From NCBI GenBank assembly GCA_964511385.1, contig CAZEFE010000003.1, positions 186,001-250,000 on the forward strand: a stretch of 64,000 nt of DNA, in the 5' to 3' direction. The DNA is from CAILHX01 sp964511385. GTDB taxonomy: Bacteria; Pseudomonadota; Gammaproteobacteria; Burkholderiales; Methylophilaceae. Position numbers and translations under genes: made by a program. Position 1 is the first letter of the stretch. Each line of letters begins with the position of its first letter. Of this stretch, positions 43,901 through 52,347 are shown piece by piece. A model generated the notes under the pieces. The model did not search any database. It was given only the letters and a program-made list of their open reading frames with translations, and was not told the DNA's origin.

Positions 43901-43940
43901 CCTGAGCCACCCCCGCTAACTTTTAAGTAAGGAATTTTTC

Positions 43941-44612
43941 ATGAAATCATTGCTCGCAACATTACTGCTGTTCTTCACGGCAAGCCTGCATGCTGAAGCA
44001 GCCCCTCAGCAAGATGTCGAATACATTCTCACACCGCAGGTGCTGGCAACGGAAAACCCTGCCAAGGTAGAAGTGGTGGAACTGTTCTGGTACGGCTGCC
44101 CGCATTGCTACCACCTTGACCCCCAACTCAACGGCTGGGTGAAAAAGCTGCCCAAGGAAGTTAATTTCAAGCGCATCCCCGGCGTATTCAACCCTGGCTG
44201 GCAACCGATGGCCAAGGCCTTTTACACCATGGAAGCACTTAACCTGACCGAAAAACTGCACGCCAATTTGTTTGAAGCCATTCATAACCAAAAGCTCTTT
44301 AAGCCTGAAAACGAGGTTGCGATCATTGATTGGATTACCAAGCAAAGCGGCCTGGACAGAAAAAAAGTCGAGGATACATTCAACTCTTTCTCTGTTTCTA
44401 CCAAAGTAGCGCGTGCCGTTCAATTTTCAAAAGCTTCTGGTGCGCAGGGCGTGCCAGCACTGTTTATTGACGGCAAGTACTATACCTCGGTCAAAATGGC
44501 GACCAGCGCATTGCCTGACAACATCAGCCAGGAACGCGCGCATACCGAACTGCTCAAAGTCGCTGATTACCTGATTGCCAAAGCGGGGCAGGAAAAGCCA
44601 GCCAAGCGCTAA
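43941..44612 (+). CDS. dsbA: Thiol:disulfide interchange protein DsbA
   Basis: DsbA puts disulfide bonds into periplasmic proteins. The 223-residue protein has a signal peptide (1-20), the active site ELFWYGCPHCYHLDP (Cys53, Cys56) and the cis-Pro GVPALFI. A helical insertion typical of DsbA lies between. AAGGAA is upstream of the ATG at 43941. Confidence 0.95.
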   Translation: MKSLLATLLLFFTASLHAEAAPQQDVEYILTPQVLATENPAKVEVVELFWYGCPHCYHLDPQLNGWVKKLPKEVNFKRIPGVFNPGWQPMAKAFYTMEALNLTEKLHANLFEAIHNQKLFKPENEVAIIDWITKQSGLDRKKVEDTFNSFSVSTKVARAVQFSKASGAQGVPALFIDGKYYTSVKMATSALPDNISQERAHTELLKVADYLIAKAGQEKPAKR

Positions 44613-44618
44613 GCCTGC

Positions 44619-45410
44619 ATGGAAACCCCAGCGACCAAACCCGCCATTCGGCGGGTTTTTATTACCGGCGCGTCCAGCGGCATTGGGGCGGCTTTGGCGC
44701 AACATTATGCCGCGCACGGTGCTGTGCTGGGGTTGGCTGGGCGCAATCAGGAGCGATTGGAGAAACTTGGTCTTGGCGGACAAGGTCGCTGTTATGTACT
44801 GGATGTCCGCGATGCCAACGCCTTGCAGCAAGCAGCGGAAGATTTCATCCGGCACTACGGCACGCCTGACCTGGTGATTGCCAATGCCGGCGTGTCGCGC
44901 GGTACACTGACCGAGCTGGCTGAAGACATTCCGGCATTTCAGGCCATCATGGATATCAACGTGCTCGGCATGGTGCAGACGTTCCAACCGTTTATCCATG
45001 CCATGAAAGACGCCGGTCACGGCCAGTTGGTGGGTATTGCCAGCGTTGCCGGCCTGCGTGGATTACCCGGTAGCGCCGCCTATTCGGCCTCCAAAGCGGC
45101 AGCCATTGCCTATCTGGAAAGCTTGCGGGTTGAACTGTTGGGGAGTGGTATTGATGTCACCACCATCTGCCCCGGCTACATCCGCACGCCGATGACTGAC
45201 GTCAACACCTTTTCGATGCCGTTCCTGATGGAAACGGGTGACGCTGCCAAAACCATCGCCCGTATCATCCAGCGCAGGCAAAGTTTCGCTATTTTTCCGT
45301 GGCAAATGCGTGTGATAGGCCGTCTGATGAAGCTACTCCCGGCACCCCTCTGGGACTGGGCGATGAAACGGGCACCGCGCAAGCCGCGCGCTGGCCAGGG
45401 CGGGCTGTAA
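44619..45410 (+). CDS. SDR-family oxidoreductase
   Basis: The 263-residue protein is a classical short-chain dehydrogenase: cofactor motif TGASSGIG near residue 18, NAGVSRG, a catalytic Ser in GIASVAGLRG, and YSASK (Tyr/Lys). The substrate is not predictable. The only usable start, ATG at 44619, lies six bases after dsbA, and a terminator-shaped hairpin sits within the first 15 codons. It is convergent with a ParA-like gene. Confidence 0.9.
   Translation: METPATKPAIRRVFITGASSGIGAALAQHYAAHGAVLGLAGRNQERLEKLGLGGQGRCYVLDVRDANALQQAAEDFIRHYGTPDLVIANAGVSRGTLTELAEDIPAFQAIMDINVLGMVQTFQPFIHAMKDAGHGQLVGIASVAGLRGLPGSAAYSASKAAAIAYLESLRVELLGSGIDVTTICPGYIRTPMTDVNTFSMPFLMETGDAAKTIARIIQRRQSFAIFPWQMRVIGRLMKLLPAPLWDWAMKRAPRKPRAGQGGL
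44637..44660 (+). terminator. Terminator-like hairpin inside the SDR 5-prime coding region
   Basis: AAACCCGCC and GGCGGGTTT form a nine-base GC-rich stem with a four-base ATTC loop, followed by further Ts. It would suit the end of dsbA, but it lies 18 bases into the SDR gene and encodes residues 7-14. Confidence 0.6.
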
Positions 45411-45429
45411 ACTCCGGCTTGCTGGTAAT

Positions 45430-46218
45430 TTACCAGGAGCATTCCGGGTCAAAAAAGCCACAAGCCAGTAATTCCTCGGTGAGCGCATTGTAGTCCTTGG
45501 CACCCTGACTATGCGGTGAGTAGCTGAATACATCCTTGCCGTAGATGGGGCTTTCGGCAAGGCTCACGCTTTCAAAAATCCGCGTATCACACAGATCCTT
45601 GCCGTAATGTTCGCGCAATTGATCGTAGATCTGGTAGGAAAGCTTGCGCCTGGAATCGAAGCGCGTCATGACAATGCGACGCTGGATGGGTTTTCCCAGC
45701 GGCTTTTCCAGCACTTTGAGTGCTGCGTCCAGGCGGTTGACGCCCTGCATGGAAAGATAATCGGCAGATACCGGGATCAGCAGGCGGTTGGAGGCAAACA
45801 CCGCATTCAACGACAGTACGCCCAGCATGGGTGAACAGTCGATAATCACCGGTACGCTTTCATCCGGCAACAGTTCATCCATCAAACCGCGTTTGAGCTG
45901 GCTGGTGATATTGGGGTTGCGGCCATACAGGGAATCAATCTTGAACAGCTCCATGTGCGCCGGAATGATGTGGGCGCCATGGCCATTGGGTATCTCGCGC
46001 ATCAATTGCGAGAGCGGCTTGCCTTCGCTGTAGAAGGCATAGATAGTCTCGCTGCTGGCGAGCCCCTTGATGCCGCTGGCCAGCGTCAGGTGGGACTGAG
46101 GATCAAGGTCTATGCCCAGTGGGCATAATTCGCGTCGCGCCAAAGCGGCAATCAGGTTAAGACTGGTGGTGGTTTTCCCCACCCCTCCTTTTTGATTGAA
46201 TATTGCGATCGCTGTCAT
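45430..46218 (-). CDS. Orphan ParA/Soj-family ATPase
   Basis: The 262-residue protein has the deviant Walker A KGGVGKTTTSLNLIAALA near residue 11, IDLDPQSHLTLASG, and VIIDCSPMLGVLSLNAV. It is clearly different from the chromosomal ParA encoded at 57431-58201 and has no ParB partner nearby. Possible roles are positioning of another cargo. It follows glmS by 20 bases on the same strand, so it may be read from the glmS transcript. Confidence 0.88.
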   Translation of the reverse strand: MTAIAIFNQKGGVGKTTTSLNLIAALARRELCPLGIDLDPQSHLTLASGIKGLASSETIYAFYSEGKPLSQLMREIPNGHGAHIIPAHMELFKIDSLYGRNPNITSQLKRGLMDELLPDESVPVIIDCSPMLGVLSLNAVFASNRLLIPVSADYLSMQGVNRLDAALKVLEKPLGKPIQRRIVMTRFDSRRKLSYQIYDQLREHYGKDLCDTRIFESVSLAESPIYGKDVFSYSPHSQGAKDYNALTEELLACGFFDPECSW

Positions 46219-46238
46219 CTTTGATCCTATTCAGCTGG

Positions 46239-48068
46239 TTATTCCACTGTAACCGATTTGGCCAAGTTGCGCGGCTTGTCCACATCCGTGCCGCGCATCA
46301 GTGCAGTGTGGTATGCCAGCAATTGTACCGGAATGGCATGCACCACAGGTGATAGCTCGCCAACATGCCGGGGCGTGCGTATGACATGTACGCCTTCGGC
46401 CTCGCCGAAGTGGCTGTCGAGGTCGGCAAATACAAACAGCTCACCGCCCCTGGCACGTACTTCCTGCATGTTGGATTTCAGTTTTTCCAGCAGCACATCG
46501 TTCGGCGCAATCACTACAATCGGCATTTCGCTATCCACCAGCGCCAGCGGGCCGTGTTTCAATTCCCCGGCGGCATAGGCTTCGGCATGGATATAGGTGA
46601 TTTCCTTGAGCTTGAGCGCGCCTTCCAGAGCAATCGGGTAGTGCAAACCACGCCCAAGGAATAGGGCATGCGACTTGCCGGCAAAGCGCTCCGCCCAGAC
46701 ACGGATTTGCGGTTCCAGATTGAGCGCGTGTTGCACACTGCCCGGCAGATGCCGCAGGTTATCCAGGTATTCCGCTTCCTGCGTTGCCGATACCTTGCCA
46801 CGCAATTTTCCTAACGTGACCGCGAGCGTGAACAAGGCGACCAGTTGGGTGGTAAAAGCCTTGGTGGAGGCGACGCCGATTTCTGCACCGGCACGGGTGT
46901 AAAACGCCATCTGGCTGGCTCGCGGCAGTGCGCTTTCACGCACGTTGCAGATCGAAAGCGTCGCGTTATGCCCCAACGAAATAGCGTATTTCAAGGCTTC
47001 CATGGTATCCAGCGTTTCGCCCGACTGCGAGATGGTCACCACCAGATGTTTGGGGTTGGCAACCACGTTGCGATAGCGGTACTCGCTCGCAATCTCCACA
47101 TCGGTCTTGATGCCGGCGATCGACTCCAGCCAATAGCGTCCCACCATCCCTGCATAATAGCTGGTGCCGCAGGCCAGGATCTGTACGCCTTCTATCTGGC
47201 GGAATACCTCCTCGGCATCATCGCCAAACAGCAAGGGAGAAATCCCGTCTTCGATCACCTGGTCTATGGTGTCGGAGAGTGCCTTGGGCTGTTCATGGAT
47301 TTCTTTTTGCATGAAGTGGCTGTACTGGCCCAGCTCCAGCGAAGCCAGGGATACATCGGATAGGTGGATCGGCCGCTGTGCCGACTCACCCTGGGCATCT
47401 ACGATGTTCAGGCTGTTGCAGCGCAGTTCCGCAATATCACCTTCTTCCAGAAAAATCACTTTGCGCGTCGCTGAAACAATGGCAGAAACATCCGAGGCCA
47501 CGTAGTGTGCGTTGTCGCCCACGCCTACCAGCAAGGGGCAGCCCATTCTGGCGCAGACCAGCGTTTCCGGCTGATCAGCCGCCAGCACCGCGATGGCGTA
47601 AGCGCCTGTTAGATGGCTGACCGCCTGTTTTACGGCCAGGAATAAATCGTGGTGCAATTGGTAGCAATGGTGTACCAGGTGCGCGATCACTTCCGTGTCG
47701 GTTTGCGACTCGAATACATAGCCCAGTCGTTGCAGACGGCTACGTTCTTCGTCGTGATTTTCGATAATGCCGTTGTGCACCACGGCAATCAGGTTATTCG
47801 AAATATGCGGGTGGGCGTTCGGCTCCGTGACGCCGCCATGCGTCGCCCAGCGCGTGTGCCCGATGCCCAGATGGCCCGCCAGCTTTTCTTCAACGGAGGC
47901 GCGCTCCATTTCGGATACCCGGCCCACCCGTCGCACCCGGTGTATTTTCCCGGCAGCCAGCATCGCCAGCCCCGCGGAATCATAACCGCGATATTCCAGT
48001 CGTTTCAGGCCATCTACCAGGATGGAAACAACATCACGTGCCGCGATTGCGCCTACGATTCCACACAT
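46239..48068 (-). CDS. glmS: Glucosamine-fructose-6-phosphate aminotransferase
   Basis: GlmS makes glucosamine 6-phosphate from fructose 6-phosphate and glutamine, the first step toward UDP-GlcNAc. The 609-residue protein starts MCGIVGAIA, where Cys2 is the glutaminase nucleophile, and has two SIS domains (TISQSGETLDTM, FLGRGLHYPIALEGALKLKE) and the C-terminal KPRNLAKSVTVE. It lies 68 bases after glmU; no ribozyme is visible. Confidence 0.98.
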   Translation of the reverse strand: MCGIVGAIAARDVVSILVDGLKRLEYRGYDSAGLAMLAAGKIHRVRRVGRVSEMERASVEEKLAGHLGIGHTRWATHGGVTEPNAHPHISNNLIAVVHNGIIENHDEERSRLQRLGYVFESQTDTEVIAHLVHHCYQLHHDLFLAVKQAVSHLTGAYAIAVLAADQPETLVCARMGCPLLVGVGDNAHYVASDVSAIVSATRKVIFLEEGDIAELRCNSLNIVDAQGESAQRPIHLSDVSLASLELGQYSHFMQKEIHEQPKALSDTIDQVIEDGISPLLFGDDAEEVFRQIEGVQILACGTSYYAGMVGRYWLESIAGIKTDVEIASEYRYRNVVANPKHLVVTISQSGETLDTMEALKYAISLGHNATLSICNVRESALPRASQMAFYTRAGAEIGVASTKAFTTQLVALFTLAVTLGKLRGKVSATQEAEYLDNLRHLPGSVQHALNLEPQIRVWAERFAGKSHALFLGRGLHYPIALEGALKLKEITYIHAEAYAAGELKHGPLALVDSEMPIVVIAPNDVLLEKLKSNMQEVRARGGELFVFADLDSHFGEAEGVHVIRTPRHVGELSPVVHAIPVQLLAYHTALMRGTDVDKPRNLAKSVTVE

Positions 48069-48136
48069 AATTAAATTCTCGTGCTTGATGATTGGTGATA
48101 AATGGCGAGGTTTATAAGTTTTTTATGATTCACTTT

Positions 48137-49522
48137 TCACTGCCCATTTTTCACTAATTTGCCGGGTCGCTTCCAGCCAGCTATTGTTACCTGCCTGCCG
48201 CGCGACAAGGTTAATTCACCGGCAGGGGCATGCTTGGTGATGGTCGAGCCCGCCGCTATGGTAGCACCTGCGCCCACGGTCACGGGTGCCACCAACTGTG
48301 TGTCGGAACCGATGAAAGCCCCGTCCTCGATCACGGTGCGGTGTTTATTGACACCATCGTAGTTGCAGGTGATGGTGCCCGCACCAATGTTGACCTCGCG
48401 ACCGATGGTGGAATCGCCGACATAGCTGAGGTGATTGATTTTACTGCCGGAAGCAATGTCGCTGTTCTTGATCTCGACGAAATTACCGATATGCACCTGC
48501 TCAGCCAGTTCGCTACCCGGACGTATCCGCGCATAGGGTCCGACCCTGCATTCCGCAGCGATCGTTGCCCCGTCAATGTGGCTGAAAGGGGCGATGCTAA
48601 CTCCGGCGCCGATCCTGGAGTTACGGATGACGCATTGTGCCCCGACAACAACCCCGGCACCCAGCTCGACCTGGCCTTCAAAGATGCAATTGATGTCGAT
48701 GACAACATCTTTGCCACATATCAGGCTGCCACGAATATCGATTCGGTCCGGGTCAAGCAGCGTAACACCTTGATCCAGCAAGGCATCAGCTAATTGACGC
48801 TGATAGGCTTTTTCCAGATAAGCCAGGTCTTTTTTGCTGTTTACACCGAACACTTCATGCCGATCCTCCGGGCTGGAAGTAGACACGGGTACACCTTCAT
48901 TCACTGCCTGCGCCACCACATCCGTCAGGTAGTATTCCCCCTGTGCATTATTGCAGTTCAGCTGTTGCAGCCAACGGGCCAGTTTATCCGTCGGCATTGC
49001 CATGATGCCGGTGTTAACCTCGCTGATCTGTCTTTGCTGCTCGCTGGCATCCTTATGCTCGACGATGCCGGTCACTGCACCAGATGAATTGCGGACGATG
49101 CGCCCGTAGCCTGCCGGGTTCGGCTGCTCAACAGTCAGCAGGGCCAGACTGCCCTGATTGGCATCGGCAACGACTTTCTGGCAAGTGTGCAGGCGAATCA
49201 GCGGCACATCACCGAACAATACCAGGGTGACGGCATCCTGCTGCAACACATCTATCGCCTGCTGCACTGCGTGCCCGGTACCTTTCTGTTCTTTCTGCAA
49301 CACCCATACGATGTCATTACCTTTGATCGTCTGCGGCACGGCATCACCGCCAAACCCATACACCACACACAATTTGGCCGGATTGAGCTGGCGAGCGGTA
49401 TCCACAACATGGGCCAGCATTGGCGTACCCGCGATTGGGTGCAGGACTTTCGGCAGATCGGAAAACATGCGTGTCCCCTTGCCGGCGGCAAGAATGACGA
49501 CATTTAGCTTCGTTATACTCAT
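48137..49522 (-). CDS. glmU: Bifunctional UDP-GlcNAc pyrophosphorylase / glucosamine-1-phosphate acetyltransferase
   Basis: GlmU makes UDP-GlcNAc from glucosamine 1-phosphate in two steps. The 461-residue protein has an N-terminal uridylyltransferase with VVILAAGKGTRMFSDLPKVLH and a C-terminal left-handed beta-helix (hexapeptide repeats, about 250-430) with ICNYDGVNKHRT-like TCNYDGVNKHRT. The ATG at 49522 starts the conserved sequence; an upstream ATG would begin in the atpC terminator. It follows the atp operon. Confidence 0.97.
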   Translation of the reverse strand: MSITKLNVVILAAGKGTRMFSDLPKVLHPIAGTPMLAHVVDTARQLNPAKLCVVYGFGGDAVPQTIKGNDIVWVLQKEQKGTGHAVQQAIDVLQQDAVTLVLFGDVPLIRLHTCQKVVADANQGSLALLTVEQPNPAGYGRIVRNSSGAVTGIVEHKDASEQQRQISEVNTGIMAMPTDKLARWLQQLNCNNAQGEYYLTDVVAQAVNEGVPVSTSSPEDRHEVFGVNSKKDLAYLEKAYQRQLADALLDQGVTLLDPDRIDIRGSLICGKDVVIDINCIFEGQVELGAGVVVGAQCVIRNSRIGAGVSIAPFSHIDGATIAAECRVGPYARIRPGSELAEQVHIGNFVEIKNSDIASGSKINHLSYVGDSTIGREVNIGAGTITCNYDGVNKHRTVIEDGAFIGSDTQLVAPVTVGAGATIAAGSTITKHAPAGELTLSRGRQVTIAGWKRPGKLVKNGQ

Positions 49523-49542
49523 AGCTTGCAAGTATAAAACAA

Positions 49543-49565
49543 AAAGGCAGCCATTGGCTGCCTTT
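49543..49565 (-). terminator. Intrinsic terminator of the ATP synthase operon
   Basis: AAAGGCAGCC and GGCTGCCTTT form a ten-base stem with a three-base loop, followed on the minus strand by TTTTTGTTTT. It is 20 bases beyond atpC and before glmU. Confidence 0.85.
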
Positions 49566-49585
49566 AATTTGTGCAACTTATTGAA

Positions 49586-50011
49586 TTAGTGAGCTTTATT
49601 CTTCATTTTACGCAGGGTCTGCAATTGCGCCAGTGCATCGGCCAATTCGGCCTGCGCATGTGCATAGTCGACTTGCGAAACTTTGTTTTTCATCGCTTCT
49701 TCTGCTCTGCGCTTGGCTTCCAGGGCTTTTCCTTCATCCAGGTTCAACCCGCGGATAGCAGTATCCGCCAGCACCGTGATAACGCCTGGCTGCACTTCGA
49801 CAATGCCGCCCGATACGAAAATAACCAGCTCTTCTTCTTGATCCGGCAACTTGACGCGTACAGAACCTGGCTTGATTCGGCTGATCAGCGGTGCGTGGTT
49901 GGGGTAAATACCAATCTCGCCCAGCACCGCCGGTGCCACTACGAACTCAGCCAAGCCTGAGAAAATGGATGCTTCCGCGCTCACCACATCCAAGTGTATG
50001 GTCATTGCCAT
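49586..50011 (-). CDS. atpC: ATP synthase F1 subunit epsilon
   Basis: Epsilon is part of the central rotor stalk and inhibits ATP hydrolysis. The 141-residue protein has the beta-sandwich (IHLDVVSAEASIFSG, GEIGIYPNHAPLISRIKPG) and a C-terminal helical hairpin. It is the last gene of the operon, before a terminator. Confidence 0.97.
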   Translation of the reverse strand: MAMTIHLDVVSAEASIFSGLAEFVVAPAVLGEIGIYPNHAPLISRIKPGSVRVKLPDQEEELVIFVSGGIVEVQPGVITVLADTAIRGLNLDEGKALEAKRRAEEAMKNKVSQVDYAHAQAELADALAQLQTLRKMKNKAH

Positions 50012-50031
50012 GATGTTATGCCCTTTTCAGC

Positions 50032-51432
50032 TTACAGCGAGTTGGCTTTTTCAACGGCTTCTTCAATGCCACCCACCATGTAGAACGCTTGCTCTGGCAG
50101 GTGGTCGTAATCACCGTTAACAATGCCCTTGAAGCCCTTGATGGTTTCCTTCAGTGGCACATACTTGCCTGGAGAGCCGGTGAACACTTCCGCCACGAAG
50201 AACGGCTGGGACAGGAAACGCTGAATCTTACGAGCGCGCGACACCACCAGCTTGTCTTCAGGGGACAATTCGTCCATGCCCAGAATTGCGATAATGTCAC
50301 GCAATTCCTTGTAGCGTTGCAGCGTGGTCTGCACCGAACGGGCCACGCTGTAGTGCTCTTCACCCACCACCAGCGGATCAAGCTGACGGGAAGTTGAGTC
50401 CAATGGGTCCACAGCCGGGTAAATACCCAGCGAGGCAATATCACGTGACAGCACCACGGTGGAGTCCAGATGCAAGAAGGTGGTTGCAGGGGACGGGTCG
50501 GTCAAGTCATCCGCAGGCACATACACGGCCTGGATGGAGGTAATGGAACCCACCTTGGTCGAGGTAATGCGTTCTTGCAGACGGCCCATTTCCTCGGCCA
50601 GCGTCGGCTGGTAACCCACGGCAGAAGGCATACGACCCAGCAGTGCGGACACTTCGGTACCGGCCAGGGTGTAACGGTAGATGTTGTCGACGAAGAACAG
50701 GATGTCGCGGCCTTCGTCACGGAACTTCTCGGCCATGGTCAGGCCGGACAGTGCCACGCGCAAACGGTTGCCAGGAGGCTCGTTCATCTGACCGAACACC
50801 ATCGCCACTTTGTCCAGCACGTTGGAGTCCTTCATTTCGTGGTAGAAGTCGTTACCTTCGCGGGTACGCTCACCCACACCGGCAAACACGGACAAACCGC
50901 TGTGCTGCTTGGCGATGTTGTTGATCAGTTCCATCATGTTCACGGTCTTGCCCACGCCGGCACCGCCGAACAGGCCAACCTTGCCGCCCTTGGCAAACGG
51001 GCAGACCAGGTCGATCACCTTGATGCCGGTTTCCAGCAGGTCGACGGAAGGAGACAGTTCGTCAAATTTTGGTGCTGCCTGGTGGATGGAGCGGCGCTCT
51101 TCGCATTGCACTTCGCCGGCTTCATCGATGGGGCGACCCAGTACGTCCATAATGCGGCCCAGCGTGCCGTGGCCGACTGGCACAGTAATTTGTGTGCCGG
51201 TATTCTTGACGGCCATGCCGCGGCGCAGCCCGTCCGAAGAACCCATAGCAATGGTACGCACTACGCCGTCGCCCAGTTGCTGCTGCACTTCCAGCGTCAG
51301 CCCGACTTCAGCAAAACCACCGGTGTCACTCTCATCCAGCACCAAGGCGTCATATACCTTGGGCATAGCTTCGCGTGGAAACTCAACGTCAACCACTGCA
51401 CCGATACACTGAACAATTTTTCCAGAACTCAT
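50032..51432 (-). CDS. atpD: ATP synthase F1 subunit beta
   Basis: Beta carries the catalytic sites. The 466-residue protein has Walker A GGAGVGKT, the catalytic Glu in GERTREGNDFYHE and the DELSPEDK/ALGIYPAVDPLDS region near the C-terminal half. Length is normal for a bacterial F-type beta. Confidence 0.98.
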   Translation of the reverse strand: MSSGKIVQCIGAVVDVEFPREAMPKVYDALVLDESDTGGFAEVGLTLEVQQQLGDGVVRTIAMGSSDGLRRGMAVKNTGTQITVPVGHGTLGRIMDVLGRPIDEAGEVQCEERRSIHQAAPKFDELSPSVDLLETGIKVIDLVCPFAKGGKVGLFGGAGVGKTVNMMELINNIAKQHSGLSVFAGVGERTREGNDFYHEMKDSNVLDKVAMVFGQMNEPPGNRLRVALSGLTMAEKFRDEGRDILFFVDNIYRYTLAGTEVSALLGRMPSAVGYQPTLAEEMGRLQERITSTKVGSITSIQAVYVPADDLTDPSPATTFLHLDSTVVLSRDIASLGIYPAVDPLDSTSRQLDPLVVGEEHYSVARSVQTTLQRYKELRDIIAILGMDELSPEDKLVVSRARKIQRFLSQPFFVAEVFTGSPGKYVPLKETIKGFKGIVNGDYDHLPEQAFYMVGGIEEAVEKANSL

Positions 51433-51471
51433 GATGTTTTCCCGTCTATCTTAATTCTCTAATGTGGCTGG

Positions 51472-52332
51472 TTAAACTGCCGCCGCGCCACCCACAATTT
51501 CAGAAATTTCCTTGGTAATAGCTGCCTGGCGTGCTTTGTTGTACACCAGCTTCAATTCGCCGATCACGCTCTTGGCATTGTCCGATGCAGCCTTCATCGC
51601 CACCATCCGCGCACTTTGCTCAGAAGCAATGTTTTCGGATACGGCATGGAATATGAGGGTTTCAATGTAACGGATCAGCAGCGCATCCACGACCCGGGCA
51701 TCTGGCTCGTAAATGTAATCCCAACGACCTGTCGGGCTGCCCAGGCGCTCCCCGGACAGTGGCAGAATTTGCTCGACCACCGCTTCCTGCTTCATGGTGT
51801 TGATGAATTTTGTGTAGCAAATGTGGACGGCATCAATCTCGCCATGCACGAATGCATCCAGCATCACCTTCACCGGGCCAATGAGCGTATCCATTTGCGG
51901 CGCATCGCCCAGCCCTACTACGTTGGATACCACCTTGGCACCCACGCGGGTCATAAAGCCAAAGCCTTTGTTGCCGATGGCGGTGACCTTTACCTCGCGG
52001 CCTTCTTCTTCCCATGCTTTCATGGTGGCCAGAGACAAGCGCAGCACGTTGGTATTCAAACCGCCACACAAACCTTTGTCCGATGTCACCACGATCAGGC
52101 CGACATTCTTGCCATTTTCGCGGTGTGACAGGAACGCATGCCTGTTTTCTGAATTGGCATAAGAAAGGTGGGCCGCCACATTGCGGATTTTCTCCGCATA
52201 TGGGCGGGCAGCGCGCATCCGGTCCTGCGCTTTGCGCATTTTGGATGCGGCCACCATTTCCATGGCCTTGGTGATCTTGCGCGTATTTTCTACGCTCTTG
52301 ATCTTGGTACGTATCTCTTTGCTGCCAGCCAT
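51472..52332 (-). CDS. atpG: ATP synthase F1 subunit gamma
   Basis: Gamma is the rotating shaft inside the alpha/beta ring. The 286-residue protein begins with the coiled coil KEIRTKIKSVENTRKITKAM and ends with ARQAAITKEISEIVGGAAAV, the second helix of the shaft; GLCGGLNTN is near residue 87. Confidence 0.97.
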   Translation of the reverse strand: MAGSKEIRTKIKSVENTRKITKAMEMVAASKMRKAQDRMRAARPYAEKIRNVAAHLSYANSENRHAFLSHRENGKNVGLIVVTSDKGLCGGLNTNVLRLSLATMKAWEEEGREVKVTAIGNKGFGFMTRVGAKVVSNVVGLGDAPQMDTLIGPVKVMLDAFVHGEIDAVHICYTKFINTMKQEAVVEQILPLSGERLGSPTGRWDYIYEPDARVVDALLIRYIETLIFHAVSENIASEQSARMVAMKAASDNAKSVIGELKLVYNKARQAAITKEISEIVGGAAAV

Positions 52333-52347
52333 GCCGGTCTCCGACTC

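Noticed and set aside
45422..45436. CTGGTAA-T-TTACCAG palindrome between the SDR and orphan parA as a terminator
   Set aside because: The loop is one base and no T tract follows on either strand, so folding as a terminator is doubtful.
48069..48136. glmU-glmS gap considered for a glmS ribozyme or sRNA target
   Set aside because: The gap is only 68 bases, AT-rich, and shows no ribozyme core or clear structure; the ribozyme is a Gram-positive feature.
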